Source: Methylorubrum populi
Lineage (GTDB): Bacteria; Pseudomonadota; Alphaproteobacteria; Rhizobiales; Beijerinckiaceae
NCBI GenBank assembly: GCA_036946625.1
Contig: JAQIIU010000003.1
Span: forward strand, 1,873,001 to 1,937,000
Direction of reading: 5' to 3'
DNA: 64,000 nt
This document shows, in pieces, positions 34,542-43,365 of the stretch. The position numbers and the translations under genes were made by a program. Below the pieces are notes generated by a model. It was not told where the DNA came from. It ran no database searches and saw nothing but the letters and a program-made list of their open reading frames with translations. Every line of letters begins with the position of its first letter. Position 1 is the stretch's first letter.

Positions 34542-35966
34542 ATGCGCACGCTCTTCCTGCAGGCCCCCACCTTCGACGGGTTCGACGGCGGTGCCGGCTC
34601 CCGCTACCAGGCCAAGCGCGAGATCAAGTCGTTCTGGTACCCGACCTGGCTCGCCCAGCCGGCGGCTTTGGTGCCGAACTCGAAGCTGATCGACGCGCCC
34701 CCGCACAACATCAAGCTCGACGAGATCGTCGCCCAGGCCGACGATTTCGACCTCGTCGTGCTCCACACCTCGGTCCCGTCCTTCAAGTCCGACGTGAAGA
34801 CGGTCGAGGCGCTCAAACGCGCCAACCCGAAGCTCATCGCCGGCCTGATCGGCGCCAAGGTCGCGGTCGACGCCGCCGGCGCCATGGCCCAGGCCCCGTG
34901 CATCGACTTCTGTGCCCGCAACGAATTCGACTTCACCGTCAAGGACATCGCCGAGGGCGTGCCGATGTCGGAGATCAAGGGCCTGTCCTATCGTGACGCC
35001 AACGGCGTCGTGGTCCACAACGAGGACCGCGAGATCATGACGGACATGGACCAGCTCCCCTTCGTCACGAGCGTGTACAAGCGCGACCTCGAGATGGAGA
35101 AGTACTTCATCGGTTACCTGAAGCACCCCTACATCTCGTTCTATTCCGGCCGTGGCTGCAAGAGCCGCTGCACCTTCTGCCTGTGGCCGCAGACCGTCGG
35201 CGGACATACTTATCGGACTCGCTCGGTGGCCCACGTGATCGAGGAGATCAAGTACTGCCTCAAGGAATTCCCGCAGACGAAGGAGTTCTTCTTCGACGAC
35301 GACACCTTCACCGACAACCTCCCGCGTGCGGAAGAGATCGCCCGCGAGCTGGGCAAGCTCGGCGTGACGTGGTCGTGCAACGCCAAGGCCAACGTGCCGC
35401 GCGAGACCCTGAAGGTGCTGCGTGAGAACGGCCTGCGCCTGCTCCTCGTCGGCTACGAGTCCGGCAACCAGAAGATCCTGAACAACATCAAGAAGGGCAT
35501 GCGCGTCGAGGTGGCCGAGAAGTTCACGCGTGACTGCCACGACCTCGGCATCGCCATCCACGGCACCTTCATCGTCGGCCTGCCGGGCGAGACCAAGGAG
35601 ACGATCCAGGAGACGATCGCGTTTGCCAAGCGCATCAACCCGCACACGATCCAGGTCTCGCTGGCCGCGCCCTATCCGGGCACCTTCCTCTACAAGCAGG
35701 CGGTGGAGAACGGCTGGCTCGACGTCGAGAACGCCGAGCTCGTCGACGAGAACGGCGTGCAGATCGCCCCTCTCCACTACCCGCACCTGTCGCACTCCGA
35801 GATCTTCGCAGCGGTCGAGGAGTTCTACAGGAAATTCTACTTCCGCGCCCCGAAGATCGCCTCGATCGTCAACGAGATGGTCCGCTCCCCCGACATGATG
35901 AAGCGCCGTCTGCGCGAGGGCGTCGAGTTCTGGCACTTCCTCCGGGACCGCAAGGCCGCCGCGTAA
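34542..35966 (+). CDS. hpnJ: Radical SAM hopanoid cyclitol-ether synthase HpnJ
   Basis: 474 aa from the ATG at 34542; the upstream TTG at 34533 lies too close to the GAGG site. An N-terminal B12-binding-like region (to ~150) is followed by the radical SAM domain with [4Fe-4S] ligands Cys206, Cys210 and Cys213 in GRGCKSRCTFCLW. GTFIVGLPGETKETIQETI follows. HpnJ contracts the glucosamine of BHT-glucosamine to the aminocyclopentane (cyclitol ether) headgroup. It is followed by a strong hairpin and a repeat before hpnK. Confidence 0.92.
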   Translation: MRTLFLQAPTFDGFDGGAGSRYQAKREIKSFWYPTWLAQPAALVPNSKLIDAPPHNIKLDEIVAQADDFDLVVLHTSVPSFKSDVKTVEALKRANPKLIAGLIGAKVAVDAAGAMAQAPCIDFCARNEFDFTVKDIAEGVPMSEIKGLSYRDANGVVVHNEDREIMTDMDQLPFVTSVYKRDLEMEKYFIGYLKHPYISFYSGRGCKSRCTFCLWPQTVGGHTYRTRSVAHVIEEIKYCLKEFPQTKEFFFDDDTFTDNLPRAEEIARELGKLGVTWSCNAKANVPRETLKVLRENGLRLLLVGYESGNQKILNNIKKGMRVEVAEKFTRDCHDLGIAIHGTFIVGLPGETKETIQETIAFAKRINPHTIQVSLAAPYPGTFLYKQAVENGWLDVENAELVDENGVQIAPLHYPHLSHSEIFAAVEEFYRKFYFRAPKIASIVNEMVRSPDMMKRRLREGVEFWHFLRDRKAAA

Positions 35967-35985
35967 CGCTGACGCGCATGCGAGT

Positions 35986-36025
35986 AAACGAGGAAGGCCG
36001 GGCGTAAGCCCGGCCTTCCTCGTTT
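35986..36025. terminator. 18-bp perfect hairpin between hpnJ and hpnK
   Basis: AAACGAGGAAGGCCGGGC and GCCCGGCCTTCCTCGTTT pair perfectly around GTAA. The stem begins with AAA and ends with TTT, so it could act as a terminator in both directions. It lies 20 bp after the hpnJ stop and 66 bp before hpnK. Confidence 0.8.
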
Positions 36026-36074
36026 CCAGGGCTCCGCCCTGGACCCGCGAGAGGGCTTGCCCTCTCGACACCCC
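36026..36074. repeat. CAGGGCTCCGCCCTGG-type repeat, partial copy
   Basis: Two small palindromes (CCAGGGCTCCGCCCTGG and GAGAGGGCTTGCCCTCTC) in the same order as at 57577-57628. It abuts the hairpin after hpnJ. Confidence 0.8.
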
Positions 36075-36090
36075 TGACTAAGGAACCTTG

Positions 36091-36930
36091 GTGAAGCGAC
36101 TGGTCGTCACCGCCGACGATTTCGGCCTGAGCCGCGCGGTCAACGAAGCCGTCGAGCAGGCCCATCGCGAGGGCATCCTCACCGCCGCGAGCCTGATGGT
36201 CTCCGCCCCCGGCGCGGCGGACGCCGTCGCCCGCGCGCGGCGGATGCCGTCCCTGCGGGTCGGGCTGCACCTCGTGCTGGTCGAGGCGTGGCCGACGCTG
36301 CCGCCCGAAGCGCTTCCCGATCTCACCGACGCGCAGGGGCTGATGCGCCGCGACATGGAACGCCTCGGCCTCGACCTCGCCCTGAAGGCGAGCGCCCGGC
36401 GGCAGCTCGCCGCCGAGATCCGGGCGCAGTTCGAGGCCTTTCGCGCGACCGGCCTGCCGCTCGACCACGTCAACGCCCACAAGCACTTCCACATCCACCC
36501 GCTGATCGCCGGCATGGTGCTGCGGATCGGCCGCGATTTCGGGATGCGGGCGCTGCGGGTGCCGCGCGAGCCGCGCGACCTGCTCCGCCGGGCCGAGCCC
36601 GGCTTCCGGGCCAAACCCGCCCTCGACACCGCGCCCTGGGCGGCGCTCCTCGCCGTGCGTGCCCGGCAGGCGGGGCTGCTGATCCCCGACCGGACGCTCG
36701 GCCTCGCATGGTCCGGCGCGATGACGCCGGAGCGCGTCACCGCCCTGCTGCGCCACCTGCCGGACGGGCTGACCGAACTCTACACCCACCCCGCCACCGC
36801 GGGCGGATTTCCGGGCGAGGCGCCGGGCTACCGCTACGCCGCCGAGCGCGACGCGCTGGTGGCATCGGAGGCGCGGGAGGCCGTCGAGCGAAGCGGGGCG
36901 CGGCTGGGCGGGTTTTCGGATTTCGGGTAA
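36091..36930 (+). CDS. hpnK: Hopanoid deacetylase HpnK (YdjC/ChbG fold)
   Basis: 279 aa from the GTG at 36091, with AAGGA 6 bp upstream. It is a YdjC-type carbohydrate deacetylase with TADDFGLSRAVN (metal Asp), the paired histidines in HVNAHKHFHIHP and the C-terminal ELYTHPAT. HpnK removes the N-acetyl group from BHT-N-acetylglucosamine, freeing the amine on which the cyclitol ether is built. A hairpin and repeat separate it from hpnJ, so it may have its own promoter or depend on read-through. Confidence 0.9.
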   Translation: MKRLVVTADDFGLSRAVNEAVEQAHREGILTAASLMVSAPGAADAVARARRMPSLRVGLHLVLVEAWPTLPPEALPDLTDAQGLMRRDMERLGLDLALKASARRQLAAEIRAQFEAFRATGLPLDHVNAHKHFHIHPLIAGMVLRIGRDFGMRALRVPREPRDLLRRAEPGFRAKPALDTAPWAALLAVRARQAGLLIPDRTLGLAWSGAMTPERVTALLRHLPDGLTELYTHPATAGGFPGEAPGYRYAAERDALVASEAREAVERSGARLGGFSDFG

Positions 36931-36952
36931 GGCGGCACTTCAGGACAGCCTG

Positions 36953-37118
36953 ATACCGTTTCCGATTGATCGCTTCGGGTTTCGCCCCCCTCCGTCATCG
37001 CGAGCGGCCGCGAAGCGATCCAGGGCGCGACCTGCCCGGAAAGGTCGCGCCCTGGATCGCCACGGCTTCGCCTCGCGATGACGCAGGAGAGGCCGAAGTC
37101 ATCAACCGGATGGCGTAT
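36953..37118. repeat. 166-bp MITE-like dispersed repeat, copy 1
   Basis: The ends ATACCGTTTCCGATTGAT and ATCAACCGGATGGCGTAT are imperfect terminal inverted repeats. The interior holds a long perfect palindrome around GCGATCCAGGGCGCG. It is nearly identical to the copy at 42483-42649 and to the reverse of 47456-47611. The right end replaces the last codons of the broken PIN gene. Confidence 0.88.
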
Positions 37119-37495
37119 GAGAGCCAGAGCGTGACTCTGCAACGCTCGATCGACCGTCACGAGCTTCAGGTTCTCGACCGCGCATTGCGCGAGCAGAAGC
37201 TGATCGAACGGGTCACGAGCGCCGGCAGAGCCTCAAGTTCATGCACGACATGAGCTTGATCGACGATGAGGATCTTGAGCCGCGAGAGTTCGAAGAACGA
37301 GGCCAGCTTCTCCAGAGCGATGCCTGGAGCGAGCTTGTTCAAGCGTGTCTTGATCGCGATCTCCCAGAGGCTGACGACGCTCGCCCAGGCCATTGGGTCA
37401 TTGCGCTCCAGCAGAGCGGCGATCTTCGGGTAGACGAGTGGAAGCCGTCCCTGCGTGAGGGCGATCAGGACATGGGTGTCGAGAAGCAATCTCAC
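37119..37495 (-). pseudogene. Broken VapC-type PIN toxin
   Basis: The frame from ATG 37495 codes for MRLLLDTHVLIAL... through AWASVVSLWEIAIKTRL and stops at 37166 after an out-of-frame tail. A second frame restores the missing conserved part (RDPFDQLLLAQ, NLKLVTVDRALQSHALAL) up to the edge of the dispersed repeat at 37118. The break lies where PALHRDPFDQ-like sequence would be expected and fits a ~4-nt loss. The third and fourth PIN acidic residues are lost from the translated product, so it should be inactive. It overlaps the antitoxin stop by 4 bp. Confidence 0.85.
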
Positions 37496-37758
37496 GCTTC
37501 GGGCAGCGGCCGGATCAGGAAATCCTCCGGCAGCGGATCGTCGAAGTCGTCTGCGACGGAGGGGAAGGGATTCGTGATCCCGTGCTGGCGCAGAAAAGCC
37601 TGTCCGGCTTCGAAGTCGATCCCGCCCTTGCGCTGACGCGGCACGAGATCGAAGATCGGCTTGCCGTCACGCGTGACAACGATCGTCTCCCCTCGCTCGA
37701 CGCGGCGAACCAGCGTTTGAAGCTGGGGTTCGAGGGCTTCGAGCGGAATCGTCGTCAT
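37492..37758 (-). CDS. Phd/YefM-type antitoxin of the broken PIN pair
   Basis: 88 aa from the ATG at 37758. The N-terminal ALEPQLQTLVRRVERGETIVVTRDGKPIFDLVPR is the classic Phd/YefM DNA-binding region. The acidic C-terminus (VADDFDDPLPEDFLIRPLPEA) would bind the toxin. It is intact while its partner toxin is frameshifted, so it survives as a solitary antitoxin or repressor. The pair sits between hpnK and hpnN, interrupting the hopanoid cluster. Confidence 0.85.
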   Translation of the reverse strand: MTTIPLEALEPQLQTLVRRVERGETIVVTRDGKPIFDLVPRQRKGGIDFEAGQAFLRQHGITNPFPSVADDFDDPLPEDFLIRPLPEA

Positions 37759-37805
37759 GATCCCTGAAAGGTAAGGGCTGGACCCTTCATGGTCCAGCCC
37801 ACCTC

Positions 37806-40454
37806 TCACTTCACCGCCGCGTGCTCGCGTGCCACTTCGCCCGGAGGGCGGCCGGCGTCCCGGCCCTCGGGGCGGTCCGGGTCCGGCTGCTTCGGGGGCG
37901 GCCCGAGGAAGGCCGGCACCACGAAGAAGGCCGCGACCAGGGTGAAGAACAGCGACAGGGCGAGGAGTTCGCCCATGCTGGCGGTGCCGGGATGGCTCGA
38001 CAGCATCAGCGAGCCGAAGGCGGTGCCGGTGGTCAGCGCCGAGAAGAAGATCGCCCGCGTCAGGCTGGAGGCCAGCATGTCGACGACGCCGGCGCGCCAC
38101 GCGATGACGTAGTAGATGTGGAAGGCGACGCCCACCGCCAGCATCAGCGGCAGGGCGATGATGTTGGCGAAGTTCAGCGGCATGCCGATGACCTTCAGCG
38201 CCATCAGCGTCCACAGGGTCGCCAGCACCAGCGGCCCCAGCGTCATCGCCACGTCCCAGGGTTTGCGAAGCGCCACCGAGAGCAGGATGAAGATCAGCGC
38301 GAGAGCGGTCAGGCCCGCCTGCACGAAGGCGCCGAGGATGGTGTAGCTCGACTCCGTCGTGGCGATCGGCGCGCCGGTGGCGTGCGGATCGACCGTCTGC
38401 ACCTCCTTGGCGAAGCGGCGCAGCACCTGATCGTCGTTCGAATTGCCCTTCGGGTGCACCTCGATGCGGGCGCGCCCGTCCGCGGTCACCCACTCCGCCC
38501 TGAGGGGCTTGGGCAGGGTGTCGAGGGTGATCTTCTTCGGGTCGAGCAGGCCGGAGAGACGGCTCATCAGCGTCTTCAGGTCGGTGGTGAGCGCGACGCT
38601 CGCCGCCTCGCGCTTCTCCGCCGGGGCGGCGGCGAGGGTGTCGAGCGTGTCGGAGAGACGGCCGGCGGCCCTGGCGCCGGCCTCCTTGTCGCCCGCGATG
38701 GTCTTCAGGGCCGCGGCCGTGTCCTTGAGCGCCTTGACGTTCTCCGCGTCGGTCGGCGGCGGCGGTTTGCGGGCCGGGTTGAGGGCGGGGCCGAGGAGCT
38801 GCGCCGTCTCCTGGATCGTGGCGAGCTTCTGGTCCTGGTCGCGCGGCACGAAGGTGTCGATCGAGATCACCTTGGCCACCGCGTCGAGCTTCATCAGCCG
38901 CTCGGACAGCGCCGGCACCGCCTCCACGTCGGGCGCCAGCACGTCGATGGTGTTGGGGCTGGTGGCCGGGTCCTTGATCAGGTCGAGATAGGTCGCGATC
39001 GATTCCACCTTCGGGCTGCGCAGGTGCATCGGGTTGGAGTCGAACGGCAGCTTCAGGAGCAGCGGGATGCCGGCGAGCGTGATCAGGCCGACGAAGATCA
39101 GCACCCACTTGCGGTGCTCGACGATCCAGTGGTCGACGCCCGCCATCCACGTGGTCTCGACCGCCCGCTTCTCGCCCCGCGGATGGAACACGGCGATCAG
39201 GGCCGGGAGCAGGGTGAGGGCGAACAGGTAGGCCACGATCATGCCGACGCCGGCGATCAGGCCGAGTTCGGACACGCCGCGGAACTGCGTCGGCAGGAAG
39301 GCGAAGAAGCCGGCGAGCAGCGAGACCGCGGCCAGCGTCAGCGACCAGCCGACGCCCCGCGCCGCGCCGCGGATCGCGGCCTCGACATCGCCGAGTTCGT
39401 ACCGGTCGGCGCGGTAGCGCACGGCGAACTGGATCCCGAAATCGATGCCGAGCCCGACGAACAGCGCGGCGAAGGCCACCGAGATCGGGTTCAGCTCGCC
39501 CACGAGCACGAGGCCCAGGGCCGCCGTGACCACGAGCCCCGAGAAGGTGGTGATCAGCACCGCGACGACGAGGGGCGCGGAGCGCAGCGCCAGCCACAGG
39601 AACAGGACGATGGCGGCCGTCGTCAGCGAGTAGTTCAGGAAGGCGTCGTCGGCGAGCGTGGCGAACTCGTCGTCGGCCACCGCCACCGGTCCGGTCAGGC
39701 GGACGCGCAGGCCGTGGGCGGCGTCGATGTTCTGCTCGGCGGCGACCCGGCGGATCAGCCTGGTCGCCTCGCGGCCCGGCTCCAGGGCGTTGTAGTCGAG
39801 CACCGGCTGGATCATCACGAACTTGCGCGTGTCCGTGACCTCGCTGCGCCCGCCCGCGAGCAGGGTCTGCCAGGACATGCGGGCGCGCTGGCCGTCGAGC
39901 ACCTTGCGCAGGGTCTCGTCGATCTGGCCCATCGGCTGGGCGAGGTCTTCGAGCTTGGCGTCGCCGCTCTTCACGCCCTTCACGCCGAGGGTGAGCACAC
40001 GCATCACGCCCCGCAGGGAGGGGTCGGCGGCGAGCGGTCCGAGCAGACCCTGCTGCTCGATCAGGCGCTGGGTGGTCTGCTCCAGCTCCTCCTGCGACAT
40101 CAGCAGGAGGCCGTTGCGGTCGAAGAACGGGCCGCCGTCGGGCCGGTAGACCGTCTCGATCTCGGAGCGGTGCGACTTCAACGCCTCGGCGAAGCGCACG
40201 GCCGCCTCCTCGGCGATCTCCGGCGTCTGCCCGTCGATCACCGCGGCCACGAGGTTCGTCCGTTGCGGGAACGCCTTCTCGAAGGCGATCTCGTCCTGCC
40301 GCCACGGCACGCTCGGCTCGATCAGCCGCTCGACATCGGTGTTGATGCGGAACAGGTGGGCGCCCGCGCCCGCGCCCGCGACCGTGAGGAGCGCCGCGGC
40401 CACCAGTACCAGCCAGCGGCGCCGGACGGAAAACGCGACGAGACGTTCGATCAC
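37806..40454 (-). CDS. hpnN: Hopanoid transporter HpnN (RND superfamily)
   Basis: 882 aa from the GTG at 40454. It has two copies of the RND layout: a membrane helix, a large periplasmic loop, then five or six helices. The sterol-sensing-like stretch FAALFVGLGIDFGIQFAVRYRADRYE lies in the first half, and NFANIIALPLMLAVGVAFHIYYVIAWR in the second. HpnN moves hopanoids from the inner to the outer membrane in Rhodopseudomonas. It is on the opposite strand to hpnL-K and divergent from hpnH, with a 712-bp gap. Confidence 0.92.
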   Translation of the reverse strand: MIERLVAFSVRRRWLVLVAAALLTVAGAGAGAHLFRINTDVERLIEPSVPWRQDEIAFEKAFPQRTNLVAAVIDGQTPEIAEEAAVRFAEALKSHRSEIETVYRPDGGPFFDRNGLLLMSQEELEQTTQRLIEQQGLLGPLAADPSLRGVMRVLTLGVKGVKSGDAKLEDLAQPMGQIDETLRKVLDGQRARMSWQTLLAGGRSEVTDTRKFVMIQPVLDYNALEPGREATRLIRRVAAEQNIDAAHGLRVRLTGPVAVADDEFATLADDAFLNYSLTTAAIVLFLWLALRSAPLVVAVLITTFSGLVVTAALGLVLVGELNPISVAFAALFVGLGIDFGIQFAVRYRADRYELGDVEAAIRGAARGVGWSLTLAAVSLLAGFFAFLPTQFRGVSELGLIAGVGMIVAYLFALTLLPALIAVFHPRGEKRAVETTWMAGVDHWIVEHRKWVLIFVGLITLAGIPLLLKLPFDSNPMHLRSPKVESIATYLDLIKDPATSPNTIDVLAPDVEAVPALSERLMKLDAVAKVISIDTFVPRDQDQKLATIQETAQLLGPALNPARKPPPPTDAENVKALKDTAAALKTIAGDKEAGARAAGRLSDTLDTLAAAPAEKREAASVALTTDLKTLMSRLSGLLDPKKITLDTLPKPLRAEWVTADGRARIEVHPKGNSNDDQVLRRFAKEVQTVDPHATGAPIATTESSYTILGAFVQAGLTALALIFILLSVALRKPWDVAMTLGPLVLATLWTLMALKVIGMPLNFANIIALPLMLAVGVAFHIYYVIAWRAGVVDMLASSLTRAIFFSALTTGTAFGSLMLSSHPGTASMGELLALSLFFTLVAAFFVVPAFLGPPPKQPDPDRPEGRDAGRPPGEVAREHAAVK

Positions 40455-41166
40455 GTAAAACCCTGCCTGCCTAACGATCCGGCCTCCACCTCCCGTGACG
40501 ACGGGCCGGGATGTCTTGTCCCGTCCTCTACCCGCGACACAGGACGCGGCGTCCTCAGCAGGCGGCGACGCGCCGAATCGATCCTCGTCATGGCTCGCGG
40601 GACGTGACCCTCGCGAGCGGGAAAACCGGATGGATGCCGCCTGTCGGCGGCCCCTCGTCCCGGCGGACACGGACCGCGCAGGAGAGACTCCACGCCGATC
40701 ATCCGTGTCGTTGGCGCGCTACCTACTTGTCCCGGCGAGGGAATGCAACGCGCCCTCGGAATCGTGCCGACTCGGGCATCGACGGTGCGATTGCGCACTG
40801 CAACCGGATTGCGCGGCGATACCGCTTCGCACAAGCATGTCGGGTTCGTGCCCGATCGAACCGGGACGCGCGAGAAATCGTGATCCCTTTGACACCCGCG
40901 CGGTTCGAACGAGCATCGCGAAAGGTCAAAAATCCGCCGCAGAAGGCGGAAATCAGCAGATCGTACCCGTTTCCGGATCGTGCGGCCGCGGGCTTCGTCC
41001 CCGGAGCCGACGGCCGGCCGTGAGACCGGCACGCCACAGTCCTTCCAAATCGCGCCGCGGAAGCGCCGTCTCGGAACGGTTCCAGCCTAATGCGCTGGAA
41101 TTCCTGTCCTTCTCACGCTAAGCAGCCCGGCTAAGTCCGGAACCAGAGCATCTAAGGAGCCGCGTC
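40455..41166. other. Long intergenic region between hpnN and hpnH
   Basis: 712 bp between divergent starts. Frames within it have no family features and non-coding-like composition, so I call no gene. The promoters for hpnN and hpnH should lie at the two ends. The hpnH side ends with AAGGAG 7 bp before the TTG start. Confidence 0.65.
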
Positions 41167-42330
41167 TTGGGAATCCCCATACGGTACGTCGCGAAGATCG
41201 GCGGCTACATCCTCAAGCAGCACCTCACCGGGCGGAAGCGCTACCCGCTCGTCATGATGATGGAGCCGCTGTTCCGCTGCAATCTCGCCTGCGCCGGCTG
41301 CGGCAAGATCGATTACCCCGACGAGATCCTGAACAAGCGCCTGCCGGTGGGCGAGGCGCTCGAATCCGTGCGCGAGTGCGGCGCACCCGTCGTGGTGATC
41401 GCCGGCGGCGAGCCGCTTCTCCACAAGGATCTGCCGCAGATCGTGCAGGGCATCATCGCGCAGAAGAAGTTCGCGATCGTCTGCACCAACGCGCTGCTGC
41501 TCGAGAAGAAGATCAAGGAGTACGAACCGAGCCCGTACTTCACGTGGTCGATCCACCTCGACGGCGACAAGGAGATGCACGACGGATCGGTGTGCCAGCG
41601 CGGCGTCTACGACAAGGCGGTCGCGGCCATCGCGAAGGCCAAGGAGATGGGCTTTCGGGTCACCATCAACTGCACCTTCTTCAACAATTCCTCGGCCGAC
41701 AAGATCGCCGACTTCTTCGATTCGGTGACCCGCATGGGCATCGACGGCATCACGGTGTCGCCGGGCTACGCCTACGAACGCGCGCCCGACCAGAAGCACT
41801 TCCTCAACCGCAAGGCGACCAAGGATCTGTTCCGCGGCGTGTTCCGCCACGGCAAGGAGAAGGGCCGCGAGAAGTGGACCTTCCAGCAGTCGGGCCTGTT
41901 CCTCGACTTCCTGGCCGGCAACCAGACCTACCACTGCACGCCGTGGGGCAACCCGACCCGCACCGTGTTCGGCTGGCAGAAACCCTGCTACCTGCTCGGC
42001 GAGGGCTATGCCGCGACCTTCAAGGAGCTGATGGAAGAGACCGACTGGGACGCCTACGGCACCGGCAACTACGAGAAGTGCGCCGACTGCATGGTCCACT
42101 CGGGCTACGAGGCCTCCTCGGTGGTCGATTCCGTGCGCAAGCCCTGGAAGCCGCTGGTGCACGCGATCCGCGGCATCAGGACCGAGGGCGACATGGCGCC
42201 GGAGGTGAGCCTGGAGAACCAGCGCCCGGCCGAGTTCGTGTTCTCCCGCAACGTCGCGCAGAAGCTGTCCGAGATCAAAGCCTCGGGCGTCGACACCAAG
42301 CAGGAAGCCCGCAAGCGCACCGCGGCCTGA
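41167..42330 (+). CDS. hpnH: Adenosylhopane synthase HpnH (radical SAM)
   Basis: 387 aa starting at a TTG (41167) with an AAGGAG ribosome-binding site 7 bp upstream. The radical SAM cluster is Cys38, Cys42 and Cys45 in RCNLACAGCGKIDY, followed by VVIAGGEPLLHKDL and SIHLDGDKEMHD. HpnH adds the 5'-deoxyadenosyl group to diploptene to give adenosylhopane, the entry to all extended (C35) hopanoids. The C-terminal extra Cys set (CADCMVHSGYEAS) matches the family. hpnG lies downstream on the opposite strand with a dispersed repeat in between. Confidence 0.94.
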   Translation: MGIPIRYVAKIGGYILKQHLTGRKRYPLVMMMEPLFRCNLACAGCGKIDYPDEILNKRLPVGEALESVRECGAPVVVIAGGEPLLHKDLPQIVQGIIAQKKFAIVCTNALLLEKKIKEYEPSPYFTWSIHLDGDKEMHDGSVCQRGVYDKAVAAIAKAKEMGFRVTINCTFFNNSSADKIADFFDSVTRMGIDGITVSPGYAYERAPDQKHFLNRKATKDLFRGVFRHGKEKGREKWTFQQSGLFLDFLAGNQTYHCTPWGNPTRTVFGWQKPCYLLGEGYAATFKELMEETDWDAYGTGNYEKCADCMVHSGYEASSVVDSVRKPWKPLVHAIRGIRTEGDMAPEVSLENQRPAEFVFSRNVAQKLSEIKASGVDTKQEARKRTAA

Positions 42331-42482
42331 GCCCGGTCGTTTCGCGTCATCCGACATCCGATTGATCCCTTCGGGATGGCGGATGTCGGCTTCGCTCAAG
42401 CGCCGCGCGGGCTGCGATCCACCGTTTCGCGGCCCGCCCCGTGCGTTCTCGCGAGCTCGTCGGCACGGCCGGGCGAGGACTC

Positions 42483-42649
42483 ATACCGTTTCCGATTGAT
42501 CGCTTCGGGTTTCGCCCCCCCTCCGTCATCGCGAGCGGCCGCGAAGCGATCCAGGGCGCGCCCTGTCCGGAAAGGGCGCGCCCTGGATGGCCACGGCTTC
42601 GCCTCGCAATGACGCAGGACAGGCCGAAGTCATCAACCGGATATCGTAT
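42483..42649. repeat. 167-bp MITE-like dispersed repeat, copy 2
   Basis: The same ends and interior as copy 1 (36953-37118), with few differences. Its right end meets the hpnG stop codon, so hpnG terminates exactly at the repeat edge. Confidence 0.88.
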
Positions 42650-43365
42650 CAGGACAGCCCGAGACCGGGGCCGAGCCGGGCGCGGCAGCGGGCGAGCGCC
42701 GCGAAGGCCGCCGAGGAATCGCGCCCGAGCCGGATCAGGTCGCCGATCCGGGCCCGGCCGCGCAGCAGCGCCCCGAGAACGGCCCGGATGTCCGGCTCGC
42801 CCTCCGGCGTCAGGGCCGCGGCCGCGAAGGCGGGCAGGGCGCGCTCGGCGGGATCGCACACCACGCGGAGCGCGGCGAAGGGCAGGGCATGGCGGGCGGC
42901 GTAGGCGGCCGCCACGTGCGATTCCATGTCGACCGCCAGGGCGCCGGTGCGCGCGCGCAGCGCCGCCTTGTCGGCGACCGTCATCACCGCGACGTCGGAA
43001 CCCGCGAGGCCGCCAGCGGCGACGCGCTCCGCCGATCCGCCCAAGGCCTCGGACAGGCGGCGGGCGAGATCGGGATCGGCGGGAAGGCGCGCATCCGCGT
43101 CGAGATGCGTGCAGACGACGACGTCGCCCGGCCGCAGGGCGGGATCGAGCCCCCCGGCGATGCCGAAGCTGACGACGGCGCGCAGGCCGACGGAGGGGCG
43201 TCCGTCGAGCGCTGCCCACAGCCGCGCGGGGCTGCCGCCGGCCTGGATCGTCTCGACCCCAGGCCCGGTGGCGATGCGCGCCTCGCGGGCGAGCCCGGCG
43301 ACCGCCAGAACGGACGCCTTGCCCAGGGACGCCCTCTCGGACCCGGATACCGCGCGCCGGATCAC
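42649..43365 (-). CDS. hpnG: Hopanoid nucleosidase/phosphorylase HpnG
   Basis: 238 aa from the GTG at 43365. It has the nucleoside-phosphorylase-I fold: VVSFGIAGGLDPALRPGDVV, then the substrate-binding ALAVDMESHVAAAYAARH (conserved DMES) and ALRVVCDPAERALP. HpnG releases adenine from adenosylhopane to give (phospho)ribosylhopane, the precursor of bacteriohopanetetrol. The start overlaps the stop of the upstream polysaccharide-export gene by 4 bp (GTGA), so translation is coupled to that gene rather than to other hpn genes. The stop lies at the edge of a dispersed repeat. Confidence 0.9.
   Translation of the reverse strand: MIRRAVSGSERASLGKASVLAVAGLAREARIATGPGVETIQAGGSPARLWAALDGRPSVGLRAVVSFGIAGGLDPALRPGDVVVCTHLDADARLPADPDLARRLSEALGGSAERVAAGGLAGSDVAVMTVADKAALRARTGALAVDMESHVAAAYAARHALPFAALRVVCDPAERALPAFAAAALTPEGEPDIRAVLGALLRGRARIGDLIRLGRDSSAAFAALARCRARLGPGLGLS

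Noticed and set aside
37492..40305. Single 937-codon frame joining the antitoxin to sequence upstream
   Set aside because: Only the last 88 codons code for the antitoxin. The rest is an out-of-frame shadow of hpnN.
40455..41166. Several 100-190-codon frames in the hpnN-hpnH gap
   Set aside because: No ribosome-binding site, no family pattern, and frames on both strands are equally open.
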